Shown here: piece after piece, positions 43,314 through 52,000 of the stretch | Layout of the letters: every line of letters begins with the position of its first letter | Numbering within the stretch: the first letter of the stretch is position 1 | Assembly (NCBI RefSeq): GCF_022751215.1 | Contig: NZ_JAICDG010000001.1 | Location: 62,001 to 126,000 of the forward strand | Length of the DNA stretch: 64,000 bases | DNA from: Actinomadura terrae | Lineage (GTDB): Bacteria; Actinomycetota; Actinomycetes; Streptosporangiales; Streptosporangiaceae | Direction: 5' to 3' | Translations under genes and position numbers: made by a program | Notes under the pieces: generated by a model | What the model was told of the DNA's origin: nothing | Seen by the model: only the letters and a program-made list of their open reading frames with translations | The model's database searches: none

Positions 43314-45077
43314 TCAGCCGCAGTTGCCGTAGGGCGCGGTGCCGCCGTTGCCGCCGAACCGGACGCACTTCCCGGCCGCCGACACGAACACCGGCCCCGC
43401 ATACCACTCGAACGACCCGCCGTCGGCGATCCGGCCGCCTCCGCTGCGCTGGATCCAGACCGACACCGAGGACGCCCTGCCGACGCTCCGGGTCTTCATC
43501 GTGACGGCGCAGTTGTAGTGCGAGCTGTTGTACAGCAGGTAGACGGTTCCGCCGGACGCGGCGATGGAGCGCTGCACGTAGTAGCCGCCGCCGTGGCCGC
43601 CGCTGTTGCACACGGCCTGCGGCGTGTACTTGTTCGGGGGCTCCTGGACGGGCCCGGACCCGCCACCGCCGGGGCCCTTCGTCGGGTCGGGGCTCCCGGG
43701 CCTGCCGTCCGGCCTCTTCGAGCCGTTCGGGCTCGCGGCCCCGGGGCTCTCAGAACCCGATGTGCGGCCGCGCCCGTCCTTCGGCCCCTTCGACGCGCGG
43801 CCCGCGCCGCTCGTGCCCGCGGAGCCGTCCTGAGCGCCAAGCTCCTGGCCGGGCGCGGCGGCGGGCCGGTCCTGAGCGGACTTCCCGTCGTCCGGACGCG
43901 TCGCGGCCCAGACCGCGCCGCCCGCGACGACCACCGCGACGGCCGCCGCCGCGGCGATCGGGATCATGAGGCCGCGCTTCCGGTCGCCCCGCCGTCCGGG
44001 TGCGGGCGGCGGGGGCGGGCCCTGCGCGTTCCCGATGCCGGACGGTATCGGTCCGGCGGCGGGGGCGGGGCCGGGGCCGGGGCCGGGCTGGGGAGGTGTC
44101 ACGTCGCCGAACGGGGGCGGCTGCGGCGCCGTCGTGTGCCGTTGCCCGGACGGATCGGTCACCTGGTCAGGCGGCGCCATGGGAAACGCCGGGAGCGCCG
44201 ATATCGGGGACGACGTCGCCGGGGTGGTTCCGCTGGCGGCGCCGACGAACCGCTCCTGCGCCTCGCGCGCGGTGGGCCGCTGCGCCGGCTCCTTGGCCAG
44301 GCACGCCACCACCAGCTCCCGCAACGGGCTGGGCAGGTCGCCCAGTTCGGGCTCGGCGGTCAGGATGCGGTGCATGACCGTGGCCATCTCGTCGTTCCCG
44401 AACGCGGGACGCCCGGTCGCGGCGAACACCATCGTCGTGCCCCACGCGAACATGTCGGACGCGGGGCCGACCGGGCCGCCGGTAAAATGCTCCGGGGCCA
44501 TGTAGGCGGGGGTGCCGACGTTCTGCGTCTCCCCGGCCGCGCCCAGCGCGCGCGCCACCCCGAAGTCGATGACGCGGGGGCCGTCCGGGCCCAGCATGAC
44601 GTTGTGCGGCTTGAAGTCGCGGTGGACGATCCCGGCCTGGTGGATCGCCGTGAGCGCGGTCAGGGTGCTGATGGCGAGCCGTTCCAGCGTCCCGCCGGTG
44701 CGCGGACCCTCCACGCGCACCACGTTGTGCAGGGACTGCCCCGGGACGTACTCGCTGACGATGTACGGCTGGTCGCCCGCGACGTCGGCGTCCAGGACCT
44801 GCGCGGTGCAGAACCGCGCGACCCGCTTGGCGACCTCCAGCTCGCGGACGAACCGGGCCCGCGCGGACTCGTCCCCGGCGAGCCCGCCGTGCAGCAGCTT
44901 GATCGCGACGTGGTCCGAGGTGGGGACCGCGCGGTCCCCTCCCGCGCCGGCGGGGCGGCCGAGGAACACCGCCCCCTGCCCGCCCTCGCCGAGGCGGCCC
45001 AGGATCTCGTAGCCGCCCAGCCGGACCGGGTCACCCGACCGCAGCGGATGGGCATCCGGCATCGTCCTGTCCGTCAC
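43314..45077 (-). CDS. Receptor Ser/Thr kinase with extracellular SapA-like domain
   Basis: A 587-residue transmembrane kinase. Catalytic domain (about 20-280): 'LGRLGEGGQGAVFLGR', VAIK lysine, 'IVHRDFKPHNVML', 'VIDFGVARAL' and 'GTPAYMAPEHF'. A Pro-rich juxtamembrane part leads to a membrane segment (about 365-390, 'MIPIAAAAAVAVVVAGGAVWAA'), a Ser/Gly/Lys-rich stalk and an outer domain of ~100 residues with four cysteines: 'TPQAVCNSGGHGGGYYVQRS...GGTVYLLYNSSHYNCAVTM...EWYAGPVFVSAAGKCVRFGG...YGNCG'. This closely resembles Streptomyces spore-associated protein A (SapA), not the usual PASTA sensor. ATG start 45077. Confidence 0.9.
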   Translation of the reverse strand: MTDRTMPDAHPLRSGDPVRLGGYEILGRLGEGGQGAVFLGRPAGAGGDRAVPTSDHVAIKLLHGGLAGDESARARFVRELEVAKRVARFCTAQVLDADVAGDQPYIVSEYVPGQSLHNVVRVEGPRTGGTLERLAISTLTALTAIHQAGIVHRDFKPHNVMLGPDGPRVIDFGVARALGAAGETQNVGTPAYMAPEHFTGGPVGPASDMFAWGTTMVFAATGRPAFGNDEMATVMHRILTAEPELGDLPSPLRELVVACLAKEPAQRPTAREAQERFVGAASGTTPATSSPISALPAFPMAPPDQVTDPSGQRHTTAPQPPPFGDVTPPQPGPGPGPAPAAGPIPSGIGNAQGPPPPPAPGRRGDRKRGLMIPIAAAAAVAVVVAGGAVWAATRPDDGKSAQDRPAAAPGQELGAQDGSAGTSGAGRASKGPKDGRGRTSGSESPGAASPNGSKRPDGRPGSPDPTKGPGGGGSGPVQEPPNKYTPQAVCNSGGHGGGYYVQRSIAASGGTVYLLYNSSHYNCAVTMKTRSVGRASSVSVWIQRSGGGRIADGGSFEWYAGPVFVSAAGKCVRFGGNGGTAPYGNCG

Positions 45078-45225
45078 ACCACTCGCTCCCCGTCGCTCAA
45101 GATCCGTCCAGCAAGACTATTGGCCACACGAGGGTACGTGCTGGGCGAACCGGATGATCAATACCCGGTGATCAAGACGGGGAGCTGCGGCGAACACGGC
45201 GGCGATTGATCCTCCCGATTGAAAT

Positions 45226-45237
45226 GGACTATAGTCC
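45226..45237. promoter_or_regulatory. TetR operator-like palindrome upstream of TetR gene
   Basis: GGACTATAGTCC, a perfect 12-bp palindrome, sits 27 bases before the ATG at 45264 and includes a TATAGT -10-like element. It is a typical autoregulatory TetR operator. Confidence 0.75.
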
Positions 45238-45263
45238 GTTTATTCCATCGAGAGGAAACGGTA

Positions 45264-45875
45264 ATGGACCACGGTCCGGTCGGCGCGGCGGGCCTCGAAC
45301 TCATGCGCACGCCGCCTCCCCGGGAGCGCGCGGACGCCGCCAGGAACCGTGCGAAGGTGCTCGCCGCCGCGGCCGACCTCTTCGCCCGCGAGGGGGTGGA
45401 GTCGGTGTCCATGGACGCGGTGGCGACCGCCGCGGGGGTCGGCAAGGGGACCCTCTTCCGCCGCTTCGGCGACAAGGCGGGCCTGGCCGCGGCCCTCCTC
45501 GACGAACGCGAGCGCGAACTTCAGGACGCGATCCTCTCCGGACCGTCCCCGCTGGGGCCGGGCGAGCCGGGCGAGGCCGTCGAACCGTCCGCCCGCCTAT
45601 ATGCATTCGTCGACGCGTACCTGGACTATGTCCTGGACCACCTGGCCCTGGTGCGCATGTCGGAAACCGCATCCCCGGGGGCGCGCTACCGCATCGGCGC
45701 CTACCGGTTCTGGCACCGCCACCTGACCATCCTCCTGGACGTCCCGGACGCCGAGGCCGTGGCGCACACGCTCCTGGCCACCCTTGGCGCGGAACACCTC
45801 ACCGCCATGGTCGAGACCCTGGGAGTGGAACGAACGCGCTCCGCCGTCCACACCCTCTTCTCCATGCGCGCATAG
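45264..45875 (+). CDS. TetR-family regulator
   Basis: A 203-residue repressor. The HTH is 'RAKVLAAAADLFAREGVESVSMDAVATAAGVGKGTLFRRFGDKAGLAAALLDERE'. The C-terminal ligand domain is of ordinary size. 'RRFGDKAGL' is common in regulators that respond to small organic compounds and control NADPH or efflux genes, but the target here is unknown. ATG 45264 follows AGAGGAAAC; the frame upstream is interrupted by the operator region. Stands alone; probably autoregulated by the GGACTATAGTCC palindrome. The gene end is duplicated (CGCGCATAGC twice). Confidence 0.88.
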   Translation: MDHGPVGAAGLELMRTPPPRERADAARNRAKVLAAAADLFAREGVESVSMDAVATAAGVGKGTLFRRFGDKAGLAAALLDERERELQDAILSGPSPLGPGEPGEAVEPSARLYAFVDAYLDYVLDHLALVRMSETASPGARYRIGAYRFWHRHLTILLDVPDAEAVAHTLLATLGAEHLTAMVETLGVERTRSAVHTLFSMRA

Positions 45876-45886
45876 CCGCGCATAGC
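45867..45886 (+). repeat. 10-bp perfect tandem duplication containing the stop codon
   Basis: CGCGCATAGC occurs at 45867-45876 and 45877-45886. TAG in the first copy (45873-45875) is the TetR-gene stop; the second TAG (45883-45885) is one frame off. The duplication is exact. Confidence 0.85.
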
Positions 45887-45888
45887 AA

Positions 45889-45941
45889 AGCCCCCGTGTT
45901 CTCCTAGGAGGAAAGCGCGTTCCTAAAAGCACACGGGGGCT
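45889..45941. terminator. Long-loop hairpin between TetR gene and small minus-strand ORF
   Basis: AGCCCCCGTGT (45889-45899) pairs perfectly with ACACGGGGGCT (45931-45941) across a 31-base loop. It lies between two convergent coding ends and can serve both directions. Confidence 0.6.
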
Positions 45942-45950
45942 CGCAGTGCG

Positions 45951-46133
45951 TCAGGCCGGGTCGGGCGTCCCCCGCTCGGGACGGTCGTCCGCCCGGCCGC
46001 TCCGGTGGCCCGGCGGGCCCTCCGGGGCGTACTCGCGTTCCAGCCGTGCGGCGACCGCGAGGGCGCGCAGCGACGTCGTCTTTACGTGTGCGCGTCCGTT
46101 GCCGGCTCTGGGCCTGAGGATGCTGCTGGGCAT
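45951..46133 (-). CDS. Small uncharacterised protein (60 residues)
   Basis: A 60-residue basic protein, 'MPSSILRPRAGNGRAHVKTTS...LRALAVAARLEREYAPEG...'. No match known to me. Two things support it: an excellent ribosome site (GCGGAGG eight bases before the ATG) and high GC at third codon positions, like real genes here. A strong 13-bp inverted repeat lies 26 bases upstream. The C-terminal half is Arg/Gly/Pro/Asp-rich and probably disordered. Could be a peptide-sized regulator; could also be chance. Confidence 0.45.
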   Translation of the reverse strand: MPSSILRPRAGNGRAHVKTTSLRALAVAARLEREYAPEGPPGHRSGRADDRPERGTPDPA

Positions 46134-46158
46134 GGTCGCCTCCGCGGGTCGTGGGTGG

Positions 46159-46192
46159 ACATGTGCCGCCCATCACACCGGGCGGCACATGT
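46159..46192. promoter_or_regulatory. 13-bp perfect inverted repeat in a divergent spacer
   Basis: ACATGTGCCGCCC (46159-46171) and GGGCGGCACATGT (46180-46192) are perfect arms with an eight-base loop (ATCACACC). It lies 26 bases upstream of the small minus-strand ORF, in the spacer facing the plus-strand membrane protein gene. It could be an operator or a 5' leader hairpin. GTTGCAAC, another palindrome, follows at 46195-46202. Confidence 0.65.
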
Positions 46193-46328
46193 AGTTGCAA
46201 CCGCAAGGGTCCTCCCCGTATTCCGAGTGATCATTCCGTTTAGCGCCGGGTTTGCGCCCGCCCGCGCTCTCCCCTTCAATGCCTCCGCACCCCCGCGCCC
46301 GCCGAGCACGCCCGCCCAGGAGGGACCG

Positions 46329-46628
46329 ATGACCGACGCCCACCCTGCCGGACCCGAGGACGAGGCGTCGCCCGGCCTCATCGCCTCTCTCCCCGACGAG
46401 GACCCCGATCACGACGAGGATTACGCGCCGCCCAGGCGTTTCCCCTTCAACAAGCGCCTCTATATCTTCGCCACCTGCTACACCCTGTTCGTCATGGCCG
46501 TCTGCGCCGGATGGGTCATCCATTCACCCGGCCATTCCCAATCCAACTTCCTGACCGGCTTCCTCGTGGGCGCGACCCTGGCGGCAGCGCTTCTCATCCT
46601 CCGTCTATGGCAAATCCGCCGCCGCTAA
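46329..46628 (+). CDS. Small two-segment membrane protein
   Basis: A 99-residue protein. An acidic, cytoplasmic-looking start ('DEASPGLIASLPDEDPDHDEDYAPP') leads to 'FNKRLYIFATCYTLFVMAVCAGWVIH' and, after a short loop, 'NFLTGFLVGATLAAALLILRLWQIRRR', two membrane helices ending in a basic cluster. Strong GGAGGG ribosome site before the ATG. It is convergent with the DUF6177 gene, with a CCGAATTCGG palindrome between them. No function known; it may be a membrane component for the neighbouring ATPase locus, as inference only. Confidence 0.75.
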   Translation: MTDAHPAGPEDEASPGLIASLPDEDPDHDEDYAPPRRFPFNKRLYIFATCYTLFVMAVCAGWVIHSPGHSQSNFLTGFLVGATLAAALLILRLWQIRRR

Positions 46629-46653
46629 CCTTTCCCCACAACCGAATTCGGGT

Positions 46654-47571
46654 TCAAGGGCGAGGTGGGTTGTTCAGATGGGCGAGGAGTTGGCGGTGGC
46701 GGTGCCAGTAGTCGGGGGAGCGGCCGTCGCCCAGAGGGAACCAGGTCAGGGGAGCGGACGGAGGGCCGAGCCGTTGGCGGGTGAACCCGGGTGGACCCGT
46801 GCGGGCGCCGGACGCCGCCAGCCCGATCGGGGACGAGGCGCCTGACCAGCGGGGTTCGACGGTGAGGTCGGGGCGGCCCGGGGAGAGTTGGGCCATGAGC
46901 GCCGTGATCGGGGTTTTGGCGGTGAGGGCGTCGACGAGAGATGGCAGATCGGCTATAGGGGGAGAGGTGGACGGCGGATAGGCGACCACCAGCGTCGTTG
47001 TTTCGGTTTCGCCGGAGAGGTTCAGCGTGGCTATGGCGCTCTTTCCGGTAAGAATAAGGTGTTGGGCCCGGGGGAGTTCGGGCCCTTTCCACGGGTGTTC
47101 CAGCGGTTCAGTCGTGCCCCAGCCCAGTGGCGGGCGGCCGGTCAACAGATGCAGAAGATGCTCGATGTGGGCGCCCGGCTTTTCTCCTGGACGGGCTTGG
47201 AACGTCAAGGTCAGGTGGGAGCCCAGGGGCGATGTCGGGGGTGTTCTGTAGGCGGGGGCGTAGTCGGTCGCGTCGGGGATGTGGGTGAAGGCGTTGCCGT
47301 CCCAGCGCATGGGGTGGCCGGTGAGGCCGTCGTAGTAGCCGTCGCCCGGGGCGACCACCCAGTTCGCCTTCGGGGAGGCGGCCAGGGTGCGGAGCGGGAT
47401 GGTCAGGCGGCCCGCGGGGCTTGTGACGATCTGGAGCACGCGCGGACCGCATTCCGCCAGGCATTCGACCAGGTCGGGGCTCAGCGCGACGACCGGGCGG
47501 TCCCGGAGGACGACCATCGAGTGCGGTGTGAGGGCGTCGGCGCCGCCCCGGGTTTCGTTCACTGGCTCCAT
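46654..47571 (-). CDS. DUF6177 family protein
   Basis: A 305-residue soluble protein with the features I associate with DUF6177: 'SMVVLRDRPVVALSPDLVECLAECGPRVLQIVTSPAGRLTIPLRTL', 'WVVAPGDGYYDGLTGHPMRWDG', 'HLTLTFQARPGEKPGAHIEHLLHLLTGRPPLGWGTTEPLEHPW'. In actinobacteria such genes sit beside type VII secretion genes. It is last in a chain after the MinD-like ATPase and the small protein. ATG 47571 overlaps the upstream gene by 13 bases; GTG 47562 (4-base overlap GTGA) is an equal alternative. Confidence 0.78.
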   Translation of the reverse strand: MEPVNETRGGADALTPHSMVVLRDRPVVALSPDLVECLAECGPRVLQIVTSPAGRLTIPLRTLAASPKANWVVAPGDGYYDGLTGHPMRWDGNAFTHIPDATDYAPAYRTPPTSPLGSHLTLTFQARPGEKPGAHIEHLLHLLTGRPPLGWGTTEPLEHPWKGPELPRAQHLILTGKSAIATLNLSGETETTTLVVAYPPSTSPPIADLPSLVDALTAKTPITALMAQLSPGRPDLTVEPRWSGASSPIGLAASGARTGPPGFTRQRLGPPSAPLTWFPLGDGRSPDYWHRHRQLLAHLNNPPRP

Positions 47572-47885
47572 ACCGTGCCGTTGTGCCGGGCCGCGAGTTC
47601 CCGGGCGCAGTGCTGCGCGAGGTGGAGGGCCTCGGGGGGCGACGCGGCGGCGTGGAGGTCGAGCCACCAGACCGGCCCCTGGACGGGGGTGGAGAGCAGC
47701 CGCTCCACCTCGCCCGGGACGGTGATCAGCATCGCGTCCCGGAGGCGGAGGAGGAGGCGGTCGCGGGAGTCGAAGACATACGGGCCGCCCACTTCGAGGC
47801 CCTGGATGCCGGACGAGGCGACCAGTGCGGGGAGCGCGTCCAGGTCCGGTTCCTCCGGGGACAGGACGACCAGCTCGCGGCTCAT
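47559..47885 (-). CDS. Unknown small protein coupled to MinD-like ATPase
   Basis: A 108-residue soluble protein: 'MSRELVVLSPEEPDLDALPALVASSG', 'GPYVFDSRDRLLLRLRDAMLITVPGEVERLL', 'GPVWWLDLHAAASPPEALHLAQHCARELAARHNGTVW'. No family recognised. The ATG overlaps the stop of the MinD-like gene (ATGA, 47882-47885) and its own end overlaps the DUF6177 gene, so it is produced in step with both. A chaperone-like or adaptor part in the locus is plausible. Confidence 0.75.
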   Translation of the reverse strand: MSRELVVLSPEEPDLDALPALVASSGIQGLEVGGPYVFDSRDRLLLRLRDAMLITVPGEVERLLSTPVQGPVWWLDLHAAASPPEALHLAQHCARELAARHNGTVWSQ

Positions 47886-48979
47886 CGGACGGCCAGCGAG
47901 CGGGCGAAGGCGGCGGCCGTCATCTGCACGGCGGCGGTGTGCGCCGCCGCGCCGACGCGTTCGGGGGCGATCGACATCCCCGCGGCGAGGTGGCGGTCGA
48001 ACGGGATGTACACGACGGGAAGCCCGCCCGCGCTCAGCATCTGCACTGCGCGCTTCACGTCCATGCCCGGGTTGGGTGCGTGTGCTACCAGGGCGATGAC
48101 CGTCCGGTGGAGAAGGTCGGTGTAGTTGCTCTGGACGAACCAGTTGATGGCGGCGCGCGCGCTGAGGGCCCCGTCCACGGTTCCGGGGGTGACGAAGACC
48201 TGGGCGTGCGCTCCGGAGAGGATTCCGCGCTGGAGCTCCTCGGAGACTCCGGCGCCGCAGTCGATGACGGCGGTGGAGAAGTAACGGCTGAGGTTGCCCA
48301 CGCCCTGGTGGAAGAGGTGGTGGTCGAGCGGTCCCGAGACGGCTCCGCCCGGGGCGGCGGGGAGGACGTACAGGCCCTCGTCGGTGCGTCCCAGATGGGC
48401 GGCGGTCTCGTCCCAGGAGCGCGGGCGTGCGGCGGCGAGGTGGCGGAGGGAACTGGGCGAGGACGCCCCCACGCGCAGCGGGAGCGAGCCGAGCCCCGGG
48501 TCGGCGTCGACCGCGACCACCCGGTCGGCGCGGTACCGCCGGACGATCCCGGCGACGAGCGCCGCGATCGTCGACTTGCCCGCACCACCCCGGACGCTCG
48601 TCACCGCGATCCGGCGGCAGGACGGCACCGGCGCGCCTATCTGGGCGGTGACCCAGTCCATTGACGGCCCGCCGGGGTTCCGCGCGCTGACCCTTCGCGG
48701 CTGCTCGACGGGGACGCTCTCCTGGACGGGAGTGTTCTCCGCAGGCTCCTGAGGGCGCGGGTCCGGCGCGGAATGCGCCACCGGCGCGGGCGCCTGCGGG
48801 GCCGCCGGTGCGGGAGGCGGGGGCTGGGAGGCCGCCAGGGCGGCCGTCCAGGGGCTTTCGACCCGGGGCGGCACGGGCGGCGCGGCCTGCCCGGCCGGGC
48901 GCGGGGACGGCGGGACGAGGCCGGACTCCAGGCCGCCGAGGTCGTGGAGGACGGCCCGCTGCCAGTCGCGATCGGTCAC
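47882..48979 (-). CDS. MinD/ParA-like P-loop ATPase with Pro-rich N-terminus
   Basis: A 365-residue SIMIBI-class ATPase. The first ~105 residues are Pro/Ala-rich and disordered. The catalytic domain starts 'RRIAVTSVRGGAGKSTIAALVAGIV': a deviant Walker A, R-G-G-A-G-K-S, with Arg in place of the usual first Lys. 'VVAVDADPGLGSLPLRVG' and 'STAVIDCGAGVSEELQRGIL' follow. This layout, Pro-rich tail then MinD-like core, is that of mycobacterial EspI and related type VII secretion ATPases. GTG 48979 follows AAGGGG. It lies 65 bases after the triple-AAA gene. Confidence 0.85.
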   Translation of the reverse strand: MTDRDWQRAVLHDLGGLESGLVPPSPRPAGQAAPPVPPRVESPWTAALAASQPPPPAPAAPQAPAPVAHSAPDPRPQEPAENTPVQESVPVEQPRRVSARNPGGPSMDWVTAQIGAPVPSCRRIAVTSVRGGAGKSTIAALVAGIVRRYRADRVVAVDADPGLGSLPLRVGASSPSSLRHLAAARPRSWDETAAHLGRTDEGLYVLPAAPGGAVSGPLDHHLFHQGVGNLSRYFSTAVIDCGAGVSEELQRGILSGAHAQVFVTPGTVDGALSARAAINWFVQSNYTDLLHRTVIALVAHAPNPGMDVKRAVQMLSAGGLPVVYIPFDRHLAAGMSIAPERVGAAAHTAAVQMTAAAFARSLAVR

Positions 48980-49010
48980 CGGTCCCCTTCCAGCGCCGCG
49001 AGGTCGGTCG

Positions 49011-49047
49011 GCCGAGACGAGTCTAGACAAGTCAGGACAAGCGGTCA
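49011..49047. repeat. Degenerate 10-bp repeats at the triple-AAA gene end
   Basis: On the plus strand GTCTAGACAA (49021) and GTCAGGACAA (49031) lie head to tail, preceded by a weaker copy (CCGAGACGA) and followed by GCGGTCAGAG, which holds the stop (49045-49047). On the minus strand this gives TGA, TGA and TAG roughly every 10-12 bases. A decayed stop-repeat array is possible. Confidence 0.45.
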
Positions 49048-52000
49048 GAGGTACAGGCCGACCGCCTCGGCCGAGCCGGGGGCGGCGGGCTGGAGGTCGG
49101 CGCCGCGCAGTGTGATGATCTCGTTGTCGTCGGGGCGCTCGCCGGACGTCAGGCGCTGCCCCTGGGCGGCGATCGCGGCGTCCAGGAGGTTGCGCATGAG
49201 GCGGCCGTTGCCGAAGGACGGCCCGCGCGGGACGGCGTGGAGCAGCGTCCGCAGGCGTCCGGGGACGTCGGGGGCGAGCGTGAGGCCCTCGGCGGCGGCG
49301 AGCCGCTCGAAGATCGCGACGAGTTCGGTGTCGGAGTAGTCGGGGAACGCCAGCCGCTTGGGGAAGCGGGACTCCAGGCCGGAGTTGCCGGTGAGGAACG
49401 CGGTCATCTCGCGTTCGTATCCGGCGGCGATGACGACGAGGTCGCCGCGGTACTCCTCCATGAGCTGGACGAGGGTGGAGACGGCCTCCTGCCCGTAGAT
49501 GTCGCCCGCCAGCGCGTACGCCTCGTCGATGAACAGGACGCCGCCGAGGGCCTGCTCGACGGCGGCGCGGACGCGGGGGGCGGTCTGGCCGAGGTAGGGG
49601 CCGACGAGGTCGGCGCGGGAGACCTCGACGAGGTGGCCGGACGACAGCAGCCCGAGCCGCCCGTAGACGGACGCGACGAGCCGGGCGACGGTGGTCTTGG
49701 CGGTGCCGGGGTTGCCGGTGAACACCATGTGCCGGGTCGGGGTGACGACGGGCTGCCCGGCGCCGCGCCGCAGTTCGGCGCCCCGGGCCTCGGCGACGAG
49801 GCGGTGCACCTCCTGCTTGACGTCGGCGAGGCCGACCAGGGCGTCGAGCTCGGTGAGCGGGTCGGTCGCGGGCAGGACGCGGGAGGTGCCGCTGAGGCTG
49901 TCGGGGATGTCGTCCGGGAGGAGGGTGGTGAGGTCCTCGGCGGTGGCGCGCTTCTTCGCGGTGACGCGGCGCGCTTGCAGGACGGTGGCGCGCTCGGACA
50001 GGTTGCGCATGACGCGGGCGTTGCCGAACGAGCGGCCGCGCGGGGCCTTGCGGAGCAGGCCGGAGATCTTGGCGCGGGCGGCGGGGGTGGGTTCGAGGCC
50101 GGTGGCGCGGGCCTGGCCGGTGAAGATCTCCAGCAGCTCGTCGTCGGTGAAGTCGGGGAAGCGGATCGTGTGCGGGAAGCGGGAGGCGAGCCCGGGGTCG
50201 GAGGAGACGAACCGCTGCATCTCGCGTTCGTATCCGGCGGCGATCACGACGAGGTCGTCGCGGTTGTCCTCCATGACCTTGAGCAGCTCGGCGATCGCCT
50301 CGGGCCCGTAGTCCTCGGACATGCCGCTCTGGGTGAGCGCGTAGGCCTCGTCGATGAACAGGACGCCGCCGACGGCCTGCCGGGCGACGGCGCGGGTCTT
50401 CACGGCGGTCTCGCCGAGGTACTGGCCGACGAGCCGGGAGCGGGACGCCTCGACGAGGTGCCCCGACGACAGCACGCCGAGGTCCTTGAAGATGCGGGCG
50501 AGCAGCCGCGCGACGACGGTCTTGCCGGTGCCGGGGTTGCCGGTGAACACCATGTGCCGCGCGGGCGGGACGGTGGCGGGCAGCCCGGCCTCGCGGCGCA
50601 TCTTGGCGGCCTCGGCGCCCGCGACGAGCAGTTCGATCTCCTGCTTGACGGTGCCGAGGCCGGTCAGCGCGGCGAGTTCGGCGAGCGGGTCGCCCGGGGT
50701 TCCGGACGCATCGAAGGCGGCGGGGACGTCGGGCCGTTTCACCACGAGCTCTTCGCCGGGCCCGGTGCGCTCCCGGACGCCCTCGACGACGACGTCCGCG
50801 AGGCGTTGCGCGAGCCGCGCGTTGCGCAGGTTCCGCACGGGCGGGGTGCGGACGAGCAGTTCCCCCGCAGCGGTCAGCGCGCGTTTGTGCGCGCGCGCCC
50901 CGCGCTGTTGCAGCGCGCGGTTGAACAGCTCCATGTAGCCCGCGGCGTCGAACGGGTGCGTCGGGACGACCTGGAGCCGGAGGGCGAGCCCGGGGTTGAC
51001 CTCGCGGATCCGCTCGTCCCCGCCGGGTTCGCACAGCGCGACCACGTGCAGGTCGTCGTGGACGTCGAGGGCCCGGTGCAGCTCCTCCAGGATGGCCTCG
51101 CCGCTGCGCACGTCGCGGGACATGTCGTCCAGCCCGTCGATGACCATGAGGCGGTGCCCGGCGGAGTCGCGGGCGTCGTTGTAGAGGTGCGTGGTCGCGG
51201 CCGAGACCTCCTTGGCGGCGAAGAAGTCGCCCGCCAGCCAGAGCGGCGGCTCGGTGACCTGGCGCTCGCGCAGCAGCCGGGCGATCTCCTGCGCGGCGTC
51301 GCGCTTGCCGGTGCCGTCCGGGCCGACGAGCATCAGCCGGACGGGCGCGTCCCCGCCCGCGACGTCCTCCAGCGCGGCGAGCACGTCGGGCTGCCCGACC
51401 AGCTCGGAGCCGACGTCGGCCTTGCGGACGCGGCGCGCCCGCGTGGAGGGCCCCTTGCCGACCCCGGCGGCGAGCGGGTTGACCATGCGGCGGCGCGGGG
51501 TGAACAGGCGCCGGACGTCCTCCTCGAACTCCCCGACGGGAATCCACTCGGGCTCGGGGATCTGCGCCTCGTCCGGGAAGCCCTGGGCGGCGCCGGTGAA
51601 CCGCATCGCCATGTCCAGCCAGCCCCGGCACGCCTCGATGGCGCCCGCGCCGAGCGCCCGGCCGAGCCAGGCGCGGGTGGAGGTGTACCAGGGGTGCGGC
51701 TTGAATCCGGCGCGCTCCGCCGCGAACCGTTCGAGCAGTTCGCCGTACCTGTCCTCGGTGACGGCGGCGGCCAGCTCCACGGGCACCTGCTCCAGGCCGC
51801 CCTGCAACAGGAGGTGGACGAGCATCTCGTCCACCGACTCCTCGTGCGGGGCGACCTCCAGGAGGTGCTCGTGGACGGCCAGGAGCCCCGAGCACACCCA
51901 TTCCAGGTAGCCGATCGGGCCCGCGAGCTCCGGCAGGACGGCGACGACGTCGTCGGCGGCGTGGGCGGTCCAGAGCGCGCGCTGGTCGGGCAGGGGCGCG

